A stretch of DNA of 64,000 nucleotides from Xanthomarina arctica (GCF_014638915.1 NZ_BMFQ01000001.1:620001-684000); one strand, 5' to 3'; shown: positions 28,301-36,958, counted from the stretch's first letter. Program-made: numbers and translations. Notes: generated by a model from the letters alone, not told the origin.

Positions 28301-28779
28301 ACTGGAATAGCCGCATATTTAAGATACTTTAAACTGGATTGAAAATTGACTGCCAATTTAAAAGGAATGGGTTGTAATTCTGAAGATTTTTGATTGATAC
28401 TTGCTAGTAACAGTTCAGATTGTTGAGCATCTTCTTTTAATTGAAGTACATTTAAAAGTTTGTCGCTAACCTCAGGAAAATGATTTCCAATAATTTTTGA
28501 AGCTTCTTTGTAATCTATTCCCTTTTGAAGCTTAAATAATTTAGCTAATGGAATGGCAATAAATTTAAAAAACAAGCTCAACTCTACTGCTATAAAAACC
28601 CAAAATAATACGGTTCTAGACGCAGTGTTTAGCCAAAGTACATATTCCACAAAAAGCGTGAACAAGAAATATAAAAAGCCTAAAGCAAAAAATAGGATGA
28701 CTCCTTTAAGCAATTCGTTGGTATAAAATCGCTTAATAAATTGCTCTAATTTTAATTGAATGTCTTCAAATTTTGTCAT
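25348..28779 (-). CDS. DUF4175 family large membrane protein
   Basis: 1143 residues. Three N-terminal transmembrane helices (about 22-45, 55-75 and 152-168), a beta-rich extracytoplasmic part with repeated Ig-like text (about 190-485), then a very long Glu/Lys/Gln coiled coil (about 485-770). Residues about 930-1015 are an extreme Gly/Lys/Glu low-complexity stretch with GEKGEKGDKGDKKGK-type repeats. The family is DUF4175, frequent in Bacteroidota, function unknown. Codon use looks like its neighbours. It is co-oriented and overlapping with ybeY, so they share a transcript. Confidence 0.85.
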   Translation of the reverse strand: MTKFEDIQLKLEQFIKRFYTNELLKGVILFFALGFLYFLFTLFVEYVLWLNTASRTVLFWVFIAVELSLFFKFIAIPLAKLFKLQKGIDYKEASKIIGNHFPEVSDKLLNVLQLKEDAQQSELLLASINQKSSELQPIPFKLAVNFQSSLKYLKYAAIPVLILLLTFVTGHINLFSESYNRVVNYKTAYEPPAPFQFFILNESLNTNESKDFKLIVSTAGEVMPENVKITFNNESYVLQQVSTGQFEYVFSKPKSDIEFQLSANNVNSRPYVLSVAEVPSLLNFEMYLDYPSYTKKTDEVLKSTGNAIVPQGTKITWKLSTKATDSVQLISKDTVQLSKTSSNKFETTKQVSKPLDYSLTTSNSKLKNYETLSYNIDVISDEHPELNMKMAVDSLDQQSLYFHGQASDDYGISKLQLVYYPIDNELDVKVEPIQISSSNVAEFISAFPNQLELKEGVSYNLFFQVFDNDALHNFKSTKSTVYSYRKLTKEEEEQKQLEQQSETIQSLDKSLEKFEEREKELESLSKTQKEKAELNFNDKRQLENFLKRQKQQEEMMKNFNKELKENLEKFQKDNDEKDPFKEDLKERLKENEEQLKKDEKLLEELEKLQEKINKEELSEKLEQLAKQNKNKKRSLEQLLELTKKYYVTKKLEKLQKELEDLAKKQLDLSNETKENNTKEKQEELNKEFEDFKKEMEELQKENESLRDPMKIPNEEKQQEDIKKDQEEASDELGKKEENEEKNEEKGAEENQKKASQKQKQAGEKMKSMSQKMEAGMQMMGGGEQMQEDIDMLRQILDNLILFSLDQEALMNQFKSIEVNHNKYATYLKKQYTLKEHFSHIDDSLFALSLRQPKLSEFVNKEISEVFYNMDKSLDQFSENNIFQGVSNQQYTITSANNLADFLSNVMDSMQMQASGQGKGGQGKPDQGLPDIIMSQEELNKEMEKGMKKGEKGEPKEEGDGKEGDKGKEGEKGEKGDKGDKKGKEGKDGKSGGEGGKQGEGEGSMSEEMNGELFKIYQQQQQIRQALEEKLAKEGMNPSGNNLLKQMEEVEMDLLNKGFTQRTLEKMMNLQHQLLKMENATFQQGQDTKRKSETNSNEFDNNTNSQIPKAKEYFNTNEILNRQSLPLQPVYNKKVKEYFKQEND

Positions 28780-28871
28780 CTAACTCAAGTACCTGTTTTC
28801 TTAACCACTAAAATTACAATAATATTTTTACTCTAAATGGCATAGAATTGGTAAAACTTAGTTAATTTTAA

Positions 28872-29963
28872 ATGCCTAGAAATAGGATTCCCTACTTCAA
28901 GGGAATGAAAATTCAATTTTTAATGAAAGATTTAAAGTATTTAGCCGCTTTGTCCATTCCCATAATGGCATTTATGGGCATTTATTTAAAAGGTTATTTC
29001 ACGTATTTAACACCTTTCTATGCTTTTGTTTTAATACCTATTATGGATTTACTACTTCCACTGGATCCAACGAATTTAAATCCTGAAGAAGCAACTGATA
29101 ATTTAAAAACCAAACTATTCGATTGGCTACTATATCTAAATCTTCCTATAGTTTACGGACTGATCTTTTACGCTTTAATAACAATGTCCATAACATCTTT
29201 TAACACTTTTGAAATAATAGGACTTATTTTATCCGTTGGTACTGTTTTGGCTGTTAATGGCATAAATGTGGCTCATGAACTTGGTCATAGACAAAGTACT
29301 AACGAACGCTTTTTAGGTAAAGCCTTATTGCTTCCTTCCTTTTATATGCATTTTTATATAGAGCATAATTTTGGCCACCATTTACACGCTGCGACACCTG
29401 AAGATCCAGCCACTGCAAAATACAATCAATCCATTTACTCGTTTTGGTTTACCTCTACCTTTCGACAATATTTTAATTCTTGGAACATTCAGAAAATGTT
29501 ACTTAAAAATAATAACAACGCTTTCTTTTCAACCAAAAACGACTTGTTGTGGTATGGTATGTTTCAACTAAGTTATCTCATCTTAGTATTTGTGTTTTTT
29601 GGAACTATTGGATTTGTTTTTGTACTAGCTGCCGGAATTGTTGGTTTTATAATGTTAGAAACCGTAAATTATATTGAGCATTATGGTTTGTTACGTTCTA
29701 AATTACCATCGGGAAGATATGAACGGGTTAAGCAAAACCACTCCTGGAATTCCAATCATGCCCTTGGTAGAATTGTACTCTATGAATTAACCAGACATAG
29801 CGATCATCATTATAAATCGTCTAAAAAATATCAAATTTTAGACAGTTATGAAGATAGTCCGCAAATGCCTTATGGTTATCCAACTTCCATGGTTATCTCA
29901 CTCTTTCCGCCGTTATGGTTTAAGATTATGAATAAACGGGTTCCACGTGACATGGTTTCTTAA
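28872..29963 (+). CDS. alkB: Alkane 1-monooxygenase (AlkB family)
   Basis: 363 residues, with six or so hydrophobic helices. The three His clusters are all present: HELGH (135-139), EHNFGHH (164-170) and RHSDHH (308-313), and NYIEHYG (266-272) is the motif that separates AlkB hydroxylases from desaturases. The di-iron enzyme oxidises a terminal methyl group of medium-chain alkanes at the inner membrane, with electrons from rubredoxin. No rubredoxin or rubredoxin reductase gene is adjacent. The Met at residue 12 is an alternative start. Confidence 0.88.
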   Translation: MPRNRIPYFKGMKIQFLMKDLKYLAALSIPIMAFMGIYLKGYFTYLTPFYAFVLIPIMDLLLPLDPTNLNPEEATDNLKTKLFDWLLYLNLPIVYGLIFYALITMSITSFNTFEIIGLILSVGTVLAVNGINVAHELGHRQSTNERFLGKALLLPSFYMHFYIEHNFGHHLHAATPEDPATAKYNQSIYSFWFTSTFRQYFNSWNIQKMLLKNNNNAFFSTKNDLLWYGMFQLSYLILVFVFFGTIGFVFVLAAGIVGFIMLETVNYIEHYGLLRSKLPSGRYERVKQNHSWNSNHALGRIVLYELTRHSDHHYKSSKKYQILDSYEDSPQMPYGYPTSMVISLFPPLWFKIMNKRVPRDMVS

Positions 29964-30018
29964 AAAAGACAAGAGAAAAAAGTATATTTAAAATAGACTT
30001 TCTCTTTATTCTATTTTC

Positions 30019-30050
30019 TTTGTTCTTTCTTCTACTCTGCTATATCTTTG
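30019..30050 (+). promoter_or_regulatory. Promoter of gltX
   Basis: TTTG at 30019-30022, a 20-base spacer, and TATCTTTG at 30043-30050, matching the Bacteroidota -33/-7 arrangement. The ATG of gltX is 19 bases downstream of the -7 box. Confidence 0.6.
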
Positions 30051-30069
30051 CAACTTCAAATAAATCAAG

Positions 30070-31587
30070 ATGTCTAAACAAGTTAGAGTGCGTTTTGCAC
30101 CAAGTCCAACAGGACCTTTACATATTGGAGGTGTTAGAACAGCACTTTTCAACTACGTTTTTGCTAAAAAACACAACGGAACTTTTATTCTAAGAATAGA
30201 AGATACAGACCAAAATAGGTATGTTGAAGGAGCCGAAAATTATATTATTGAATCTCTAAACTGGTGTGGCTTTCCTTTTGATGAAGGTCCAGGGAAAAAT
30301 GAAAAATTTGGTCCTTATAGACAAAGTGAACGCAAGCACATTTATAAAGAATATGCCGATAAATTGATTGCTTCTGGTAATGCTTATTACGCATTTGATA
30401 CAGCCGAAACATTAGATTTTCATAGAAAAGATCACGAAGAAAAAGGTAAAACCTTTATCTATAATTGGCATAACCGTTTAAAATTAGATAACTCCTTATC
30501 TCTTTCTGTTGAAGAAACACAAGCTAAATTAGATGCAGGTGAAGATTTTGTGATTCGGTTTAAATCGCCTCAAGATGAAACTTTGCATTTAACGGACATT
30601 ATTCGTGGTAATATTACTATTGAAACAAATGTGTTAGACGACAAAGTTTTGTTTAAAAGTGATGGCATGCCAACCTACCATTTAGCGAATATTGTGGACG
30701 ACCATTTAATGGAAATCTCTCATGTTATTCGTGGGGAAGAATGGTTGCCTTCTTTAGCTTTACACTATCAATTATATAAAGCTTTTGGTTGGGAAGCTCC
30801 TGAATTTGCACATTTACCACTTATCTTAAAACCTACAGGAAAAGGTAAATTAAGCAAACGTGATGGCGATAAATTAGGGTTTCCTGTATTTCCATTGGCA
30901 TATAAAGATGAAAAAACAGAAGAACTATCTCGAGGCTATAGAGAAGATGGCTATTTTCCTGAAGCTGTTGTTAACTTTTTAGCCTTTTTAGGTTGGAATC
31001 CAGGAACAGAACAAGAAATTTTTAGTCTAGAAGAATTGGTTCAGGCTTTCGATTTAAGTCGTGTGAATAAAGCTGGAGCGCGTTTTGATCCAGATAAAAT
31101 AAAATGGTTTAATCACCATTATATGCAAGAACAAAATAATGATGATCTAGCAGAACAGTTTAAATTGCTTTTCCCTGAAGCTTTAAACGACATCGATGTT
31201 AATTACGTTTCAATGGTTATCAACTTAATTAAAGAAAGAGCGACTTTTGTAACTGATTTTTGGGATTTAGGGAACTTTTTCTTCGAAACTCCTTCAGATT
31301 TAGATGAAAAAGCTACCAAAAAAGCTTGGAAAGAAGATTCTCCTGAATTAATGAAAGAACTAATCACTATTATTTCTTCAGTTGAAGATTATACGGTTGA
31401 AAACCTTCAAACAGCCATTAAAGGCTGGATTACTTCAAAAGAAATAGGTTTTGGAAAAGTCATGATGCCATTACGTTTGGCATTGGTTGGTGCTTTACAA
31501 GGTCCTGAAGTTTTCGATATTATGTATTTAATAGGAAAAGACGAAAGTGTTAGACGGATAGAAAATCTTATCAACACATTATCATAA
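30070..31587 (+). CDS. gltX: Glutamate--tRNA ligase
   Basis: 505 residues, full length for class I GluRS. PSPTGPLHIGG (11-21) contains the HIGH-type motif and GKLSKRDGD (about 257-265) the KMSKS-type loop. It charges tRNA-Glu. Transcribed alone from its own promoter, and followed closely by a strong terminator. Confidence 0.97.
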   Translation: MSKQVRVRFAPSPTGPLHIGGVRTALFNYVFAKKHNGTFILRIEDTDQNRYVEGAENYIIESLNWCGFPFDEGPGKNEKFGPYRQSERKHIYKEYADKLIASGNAYYAFDTAETLDFHRKDHEEKGKTFIYNWHNRLKLDNSLSLSVEETQAKLDAGEDFVIRFKSPQDETLHLTDIIRGNITIETNVLDDKVLFKSDGMPTYHLANIVDDHLMEISHVIRGEEWLPSLALHYQLYKAFGWEAPEFAHLPLILKPTGKGKLSKRDGDKLGFPVFPLAYKDEKTEELSRGYREDGYFPEAVVNFLAFLGWNPGTEQEIFSLEELVQAFDLSRVNKAGARFDPDKIKWFNHHYMQEQNNDDLAEQFKLLFPEALNDIDVNYVSMVINLIKERATFVTDFWDLGNFFFETPSDLDEKATKKAWKEDSPELMKELITIISSVEDYTVENLQTAIKGWITSKEIGFGKVMMPLRLALVGALQGPEVFDIMYLIGKDESVRRIENLINTLS

Positions 31588-31616
31588 AAAAAGCGACCAA
31601 ACGGTCGCTTTTTTGT
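31586..31616 (+). terminator. gltX terminator
   Basis: AAGCGACC (31591-31598) pairs with GGTCGCTT (31603-31610) around an AAAC loop, followed by a T run. It begins right after the gltX stop codon. Confidence 0.92.
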
Positions 31617-31771
31617 TTTAATTATGTTCTGTAAAAGTGGAACTGTAACAAAAGGGATACATAAAGCTACTAATAGTATACATTGTCTTTTTACATGTTC
31701 ATTCTCATGTTATTGTGACAATTATAGCTTAAATTAGTAATCATATTTTTTTAACCCTAATAAATTCTATT

Positions 31772-32692
31772 ATGTCCATTTTATACATTCCTATTTTAGT
31801 ATTTTGTGTGTTTCTTTTTATCTCTCTATTTTTCATAGTGAAACAACAAACAGCCGTAATTGTCGAACGTTTTGGTAAATTTCATAGCATTCGTCATTCT
31901 GGATTACAATTAAAAATTCCATTGATGGATAGAGTTGCTGGAAGATTGAGTTTAAAAATTCAGCAGTTAGATGTTTTAATTGAAACAAAAACTTTAGATG
32001 ATGTTTTTGTTAAACTAAAAGTATCAGTTCAATATAAAGTGATTAGTGAAAAGGTTTACGATGCTTATTACAAACTAGATTATCCGCATGAACAAATAAC
32101 CAGTTATGTGTTTGATGTAGTTCGTGCTGAAGTTCCAAAAATGAAATTGGACGATGTGTTTGTTAAAAAAGATGATGTGGCTTTAGCTGTAAAAGCTGAA
32201 TTAAACGAAGCTATGTCCGATTATGGTTTTGATATTATTAAAACTCTAGTTACAGATATTGATCCAGATGCTCAGGTAAAACAAGCCATGAACAGAATTA
32301 ACGCGGCTGATAGAGAAAAAACAGCTGCTCAATATGAAGGTGATGCCCAACGTATTCTAATAGTTGAAAAAGCAAAAGCTGAAGCAGAGAGCAAACGTTT
32401 ACAAGGACAAGGTATTGCAGATCAACGTCGTGAAATTGCTAGAGGTTTGGAAGAATCTGTGGATGTATTAAATCGTGTTGGAATTAACAGTCAAGAAGCA
32501 TCTGCTTTAATTGTTGTAACCCAACATTATGATACTTTACAAGCTATTGGAAGCGAAACCAACAGCAATTTAATTTTATTACCAAATTCGCCTCAAGCAG
32601 GAAGCCAAATGTTAAACGATATGGTAGCGAGTTTTACTGCTAGTAACCAAATTGGTGAAGCCATGAAAAATAACAAGAAGAAGAAAGAGTAA
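31772..32692 (+). CDS. SPFH/Band 7 membrane protein (slipin/stomatin-like)
   Basis: 306 residues. One N-terminal hydrophobic helix (about 3-23) followed by an SPFH domain (QQTAVIVERFGKFHSIRHSG onward) and a coiled-coil region rich in Ala/Glu (about 185-225, AAQYEGDAQRILIVEKAKAE). Band 7 proteins form large oligomeric membrane scaffolds that gather lipids or regulate proteases. No NfeD partner is next to it. It ends at a shared bidirectional terminator with the next, convergent gene. Confidence 0.9.
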   Translation: MSILYIPILVFCVFLFISLFFIVKQQTAVIVERFGKFHSIRHSGLQLKIPLMDRVAGRLSLKIQQLDVLIETKTLDDVFVKLKVSVQYKVISEKVYDAYYKLDYPHEQITSYVFDVVRAEVPKMKLDDVFVKKDDVALAVKAELNEAMSDYGFDIIKTLVTDIDPDAQVKQAMNRINAADREKTAAQYEGDAQRILIVEKAKAEAESKRLQGQGIADQRREIARGLEESVDVLNRVGINSQEASALIVVTQHYDTLQAIGSETNSNLILLPNSPQAGSQMLNDMVASFTASNQIGEAMKNNKKKKE

Positions 32693-32712
32693 TTACGTTT
32701 TAATCAACTTAT

Positions 32713-32745
32713 AAAAGCCTCGAATTTATAACATTCGAGGCTTTT
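32713..32745. terminator. Bidirectional terminator, slipin / 73-aa gene
   Basis: A perfect 13-bp stem, AAAAGCCTCGAAT (32713-32725) with ATTCGAGGCTTTT (32733-32745), loop TTATAAC. The stem overlaps the stop codon of the convergent 73-residue gene by two bases. Confidence 0.9.
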
Positions 32746-32965
32746 AGTTTTTATGATTCTTTTTATATTTAAGGACCAAATCTTTTAAAGTTGCTAAATA
32801 AATTTCTAAATCTTCTGTAGAAATTTCTGGATGATCCATATTTGGAATGGTATCAGGATTTTCATCTAAATACTTATAGACTTCTGGATAATTGGTTTCA
32901 ATATCTCTTATTAAAGTAGATATTTCAGAAAGTAAGTCTTTCACAGTTTTCATATTTTTAATCAT
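32744..32965 (-). CDS. Small conserved-looking hypothetical protein, 73 aa
   Basis: I do not recognise a named family. The sequence is acidic and helical with no signal peptide (VKDLLSEISTLIRDIETNYPEVYKYLDENPDT, given here only in part: core DLLSEISTLI). Met5 is an alternative start. Support for its reality comes from being flanked by a terminator at its 3' end and a free upstream region. Its position between slipin and the FemAB-like gene says little about function. Confidence 0.5.
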   Translation of the reverse strand: MIKNMKTVKDLLSEISTLIRDIETNYPEVYKYLDENPDTIPNMDHPEISTEDLEIYLATLKDLVLKYKKNHKN

Positions 32966-33035
32966 GTTTTTAGATTTTAAAAGGTAGTGATAATAGCCAA
33001 CCTATTTAAATTAAAAGTAGAGAAAATTCTGGAAA

Positions 33036-34193
33036 TCAAGATTTGAATGGATGTCTTTCTTCCCAATCTTGTTTCGGATTCATCAGTTTAAAAATATACT
33101 TTAATACGGTATTCATAACCCAATTGGTATGTTTCATGTAAAGAACCATTTTTTTAGGCTTGGCTCCTACCGAACTTTTAATTGCCATAGCCGTTCTTGC
33201 ATAAACAATAGAAGAAAAATTGTTTTCAATACCAAAGGAAGCCATATCGTAAAGCATGTTTAGATATAACTGATTGGCGTATTGATGCTCACTATCATAA
33301 CCCAGAAAATAAGTTTCCAATGCTTTTCCATTTAATATTAAAGTATAAAACCCAATAAGTTGGTTGTCCAAATAATATCCGAACACTTTGAAATGATCTT
33401 TTAGATGCATTTTAAAGCTGTAAAAATGATTTTCTGGAAGTATGAACGTGTTTATTTTAGCATGCTCTGAAACGTTTTTATAAAGCGCGTGGAGCAGAGA
33501 TTCATTCTCCTTTATATCTTCTAAGTTCAATTCACGTTTTTGAACCTTTTTAGACTTTTTTCTGGCTGTTTTATATCTATCTCGATACTTTTTATTTAAA
33601 TCAGCATAATAATCGTCAAAATGATTCCAATGGCTTTTAACGGCCATGATCATGTTTGGTTGCGCTATGACTTTGTGAATTTGATGGACACCGAATAATT
33701 CTGCTTCTTCGTGAATATCATCATCAAGAAAAAAATCTTTAAGCATAATCATTCGAATACGCTTATTCTTATTGATTTTTATATCTTTTTTAAGCTGAAG
33801 GGTCGCTTGATAAATATGTTTGAGAAATTCTGATTGAGAAATTTCATGCACATTAAAATATAAACCATGTTGGCCGGTTTGCGTTAAATTTCCAACAACC
33901 AGAACATTTCCTTTTAATAATTTAGAGACTGAATTTTTAAATTTTTCAACAAAAAGGCTGTCCGTTTCATTTCTAAACATGTCCTTTAAATACAATTCGA
34001 CACGCTGAATTAAAGCGATTCCAATTAAAGTTTCATCTTTAAAAACACCTACATAATTTAAAGATATATTATTAGGCGAAGCTTGCTCCAAAGCTTTAAA
34101 ATAAGCTGTTTGCAAAAAAATATCGTGCACAACAAAACCATCCCATTCGGGAGGTAGTTGTTTATAAGAATTATAGATTTTATAGTTTATCAA
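33036..34193 (-). CDS. GNAT/FemAB-like acyltransferase
   Basis: 385 residues, no signal peptide. The C-terminal half (about 190-340) reads like a GNAT/FemAB fold, with a basic KYRDRYKTARKKSKKVQKR helix (about 188-206) and FGYYLDNQLIGFYTLIL (about 269-285) as the central strand pair of the acetyltransferase fold. FemAB-type enzymes transfer amino acids from aminoacyl-tRNA to lipid II; other members acylate lipids or peptides. The substrate is unknown here. Confidence 0.6.
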   Translation of the reverse strand: MINYKIYNSYKQLPPEWDGFVVHDIFLQTAYFKALEQASPNNISLNYVGVFKDETLIGIALIQRVELYLKDMFRNETDSLFVEKFKNSVSKLLKGNVLVVGNLTQTGQHGLYFNVHEISQSEFLKHIYQATLQLKKDIKINKNKRIRMIMLKDFFLDDDIHEEAELFGVHQIHKVIAQPNMIMAVKSHWNHFDDYYADLNKKYRDRYKTARKKSKKVQKRELNLEDIKENESLLHALYKNVSEHAKINTFILPENHFYSFKMHLKDHFKVFGYYLDNQLIGFYTLILNGKALETYFLGYDSEHQYANQLYLNMLYDMASFGIENNFSSIVYARTAMAIKSSVGAKPKKMVLYMKHTNWVMNTVLKYIFKLMNPKQDWEERHPFKS

Positions 34194-34206
34194 AGTGAAA
34201 AATAAA

Positions 34207-34236
34207 AAAGACTGAAAATAAATTATTTCAGTCTTT
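34207..34236 (-). terminator. Terminator of the DUF1761 gene
   Basis: AAAGACTGAAA (34207-34217) pairs with TTTCAGTCTTT (34226-34236). It lies just downstream of the minus-strand DUF1761 gene and ends in a T-run on that strand. Confidence 0.8.
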
Positions 34237-34259
34237 AAATAAGTTAAATCATTACAAAA

Positions 34260-34742
34260 TTAGACCCAGCCACAAACAATGCCACCCATTAAAATAGCAC
34301 ATAGCAACCAAAAACCACTATTAATCCATATGTATTTCCAACTTTTACGTTCAAATAAGGCATTGATTGCCATTACTGGAAATAAAAGTAAAACACCTGC
34401 TATAAAACCATGCAAAGCGCCATGCTTAAAGGTTCTAAAAGCCATGCCGTAATCGGACATAAAAGCATTATAAGAAGGTAAAGCCTTGGAAGCATCACCT
34501 CCAATCATACCTAAAGCTCCAGTTTGGTGATTGGTTAAAAACTGCAAAGCAAATGCAAATAAAAATGAAAAGAGAAAAGTCAATCCAAAAATAACAGCCA
34601 TATTTCCTCCTTTTAAAGATTCGGCAGTTACACCAGATTCACGCATCCAAGCATTTCCAAAAGTTTTTGGATGATACCAAATAAAACCTATAACAAGTGG
34701 TACAAAAGCGGCAACCAAGATTGCCAAAAAATTATATTCCAT
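34260..34742 (-). CDS. DUF1761 family membrane protein
   Basis: 160 residues with four predicted transmembrane helices (about 6-24, 49-67, 109-129, 138-157). FVPLVIGFIWYHPKTFGNAW near residue 14 is the DUF1761 signature. The family is widespread with no established function. Stands alone between two terminators. Confidence 0.8.
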   Translation of the reverse strand: MEYNFLAILVAAFVPLVIGFIWYHPKTFGNAWMRESGVTAESLKGGNMAVIFGLTFLFSFLFAFALQFLTNHQTGALGMIGGDASKALPSYNAFMSDYGMAFRTFKHGALHGFIAGVLLLFPVMAINALFERKSWKYIWINSGFWLLCAILMGGIVCGWV

Positions 34743-34802
34743 AATAATAATTTGTTAGTTAGTTGGTTAAAGGTACTTAAAATAAAGAGAATTAAATAAA
34801 TA

Positions 34803-34837
34803 AAAAAGCCTCGAACTAATTGATTCCGAGGCTTTAA
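34803..34837 (-). terminator. glnS terminator
   Basis: AAAGCCTCG (34805-34813) pairs with CGAGGCTTT (34827-34835), with A/T-rich flanks, 19 bp beyond the glnS stop codon on the minus strand. Confidence 0.85.
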
Positions 34838-34855
34838 AAATTATTATAAATGACT

Positions 34856-36859
34856 TTAAATAGCTTTAGCTTCTGCCACTAAAATGTCGTTTGAGTCTTC
34901 TAGTGCTTTTTCTATAAAATCGCTAATGGCTTCATTTTTATCCTGTCCGTTTTTAAGCAAAACATTTAAAGTTAGCATGGCGGCAATTCGGGTTCCAACT
35001 TTTTTGGCCGCTGTGTTAAATAAAGGCTCCAATTCTTCATAACTAACGTTTTTAGCTAGTTCCAGAATTTCAGCTTTTATTTTTTCTTGTTTCGCTTCAG
35101 GAAGATTCGTGTATTTTTTTCCTAACTGCTGAATCACATCAATAGCCTTACGTTCACTTCGACTGCGCTCAGTGACCACATTATTTTGTTGTGGCTTTGC
35201 CACTTGTTTTGCCCAAGAATCTTTTAATCCAACAATTTTATTAAAAATTAAAGTTTCAGACGTTGTATCATTATCAACATTAAAATAACCTAAACGTTGA
35301 AATTGAAACCTGTCTCCTACTTGAGCTTCAGCTAAACTAGGTTCTATAAAAGCTTCGACTAATTTTAGAGAATTAGGATTTATAAATTCCATAAAATTCT
35401 TGTCTTGATGAGCATCTGGAGCTTCATCTAAAAACAATCTATCGTATTCTCTAACTTCAGCTTTTATAGCATGAGCAATAGAAACCCAGTGCAAAGTGCC
35501 TTTTACTTTAATGGTGGTATCTTCAGTATATGTGCAATGAATTTCAGTAATATTACCTTTTTCATCTTTAACAACACCTTCTCCTTTTATGATGTAAGCA
35601 TTCTTTAAACGCACTTCTTTTCCTAAAGTCAGTCTAAAATATTTGTTATTTGCTTCTTCTTTAAAATCGTCTTTTTCAATATAAATTTCACGAGAAAAAG
35701 GCACTTTTCTAAAACCAGCCGCATCATCTTCCTGATTATTTTCTGCTTCCAACCATTCTACTTTTCCTTCAGGATAATTGGTGATAACAACTTTAATAGG
35801 ATCTAAAACAGCCATTACTCGGGGAGCAGTTTTATTTAAATCTTCGCGAATACAAAACTCTAATAAAGCTACATCAATAACATTATCACGCTTGGCAACC
35901 CCAACAGTTTCAACAAATTTTCTAATAGAATTTGGGGTATAACCACGACGACGAAGGCCGGAAATAGTTGGCATTCTTGGATCGTCCCAACCTGAAACTA
36001 TCTTCTCTTCTACCAATTTTAGCAACTTACGTTTACTCATAATGGTATAACTTAAGTTTAAACGAGCAAACTCACGTTGTTTTGGAAGCATTGGAAGACT
36101 TTCGGGCTGATACTTGTATATTTGGTCTTTAAACCAATCGTAAAGTTCTCTGTGAGGCTTAAATTCAAGAGAACAAAGCGAATGAGAAATTTGTTCTATA
36201 TAATCACTTTCTCCATGAGTCCAGTCGTACATTGGATAAATACACCAATCATTTCCAGTTCTGTGATGTGCTTTCTTTAAAATACGATACATCAAGGGAT
36301 CACGCATCAACATATTTGGGTGTTGCATGTCTATTTTAGCACGAAGTACGTGAGAACCTTCATTAAATTCGCCATTCTTCATACGCAGAAACAAATCCAA
36401 ATTTTCTTCAATGCTTCTATTTCTAAAAGGTCCATCGACACCAGGTTGTGTAGGCGTTCCTTTTTGTTGCGCCATAGCTTCGCTAGATTGCGAATCGACA
36501 TAAGCTTTCCCCTCTTTAATAAGATCTATAGCCCAATCGTATAACTGTTGAAAATAATCTGAAGAATAGACTTCATTAGCCCATTTATAACCTAACCAGG
36601 AAATATCAGCTTTTATAGCATCTACATATTCCTGTTCTTCTTTTGCTGGATTGGTATCGTCAAAACGCAAATTTACTGGTGCGTTGTATCTTTCACCTAA
36701 ACCAAAACTAATTCCAATGGCTTTGGTATGACCAATATGCAAATAGCCATTTGGTTCTGGAGGAAAACGAAAACGCAAAGCTTCTTTTTTTAAGCCATTA
36801 GCTAGATCTTCTTCTATAATATGCTCAATAAAATTGAGTGATTTTGCTTCTTCAGACAT
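34856..36859 (-). CDS. glnS: Glutamine--tRNA ligase fused to a YqeY-like C-terminal domain
   Basis: 667 residues from the ATG at 36859. The same frame has an ATG at 37024, but those 55 extra residues are unlike GlnRS and would cover the promoter box at 36889-36896 and part of the divergent zinc-ribbon gene. HIGH is at 41-44 and the MSKR loop near 275. The E. coli enzyme is 554 residues; here a tail of about 100 residues resembles YqeY/GatB helical domains, a fusion common in Bacteroidota. Residues 562-569 (VTERSRSE) are encoded by a dispersed palindromic repeat placed at the junction of the two parts. Confidence 0.94.
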   Translation of the reverse strand: MSEEAKSLNFIEHIIEEDLANGLKKEALRFRFPPEPNGYLHIGHTKAIGISFGLGERYNAPVNLRFDDTNPAKEEQEYVDAIKADISWLGYKWANEVYSSDYFQQLYDWAIDLIKEGKAYVDSQSSEAMAQQKGTPTQPGVDGPFRNRSIEENLDLFLRMKNGEFNEGSHVLRAKIDMQHPNMLMRDPLMYRILKKAHHRTGNDWCIYPMYDWTHGESDYIEQISHSLCSLEFKPHRELYDWFKDQIYKYQPESLPMLPKQREFARLNLSYTIMSKRKLLKLVEEKIVSGWDDPRMPTISGLRRRGYTPNSIRKFVETVGVAKRDNVIDVALLEFCIREDLNKTAPRVMAVLDPIKVVITNYPEGKVEWLEAENNQEDDAAGFRKVPFSREIYIEKDDFKEEANNKYFRLTLGKEVRLKNAYIIKGEGVVKDEKGNITEIHCTYTEDTTIKVKGTLHWVSIAHAIKAEVREYDRLFLDEAPDAHQDKNFMEFINPNSLKLVEAFIEPSLAEAQVGDRFQFQRLGYFNVDNDTTSETLIFNKIVGLKDSWAKQVAKPQQNNVVTERSRSERKAIDVIQQLGKKYTNLPEAKQEKIKAEILELAKNVSYEELEPLFNTAAKKVGTRIAAMLTLNVLLKNGQDKNEAISDFIEKALEDSNDILVAEAKAI
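35154..35175. repeat. Dispersed palindromic repeat inside glnS
   Basis: A 22-base imperfect palindrome with outer arms TCACT (35154-35158) and AGTGA (35171-35175) around TCGACTGCGCTC; the minus strand can also form ACTG/CAGT. I recall this sequence as one of the most frequent dispersed repeats in Bacteroidota genomes, normally intergenic. It is in frame, adding the residues TERSRS near position 563 of GlnRS. Confidence 0.7.
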
Positions 36860-36888
36860 AAGATATTCTTTATTCAAAATATGAAGCA

Positions 36889-36896
36889 CAAAATTA
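36889..36896 (-). promoter_or_regulatory. Promoter -7 box of glnS
   Basis: The minus strand reads TAATTTTG (TAnnTTTG), 29 bases upstream of the ATG at 36859. Its place inside the longer open frame supports the inner start codon. Confidence 0.45.
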
Positions 36897-36958
36897 GGTA
36901 ATTTTACACTAAATGTAACATCTGAAGCGTTTTTCATACCTATAAATAAAACAAAATC

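Noticed and set aside
29939-29954. Partial parS-like GTTCCACGTGACATG in the alkB 3' end
   Set aside because: Only the left half matches the palindrome; coding sequence explains it.
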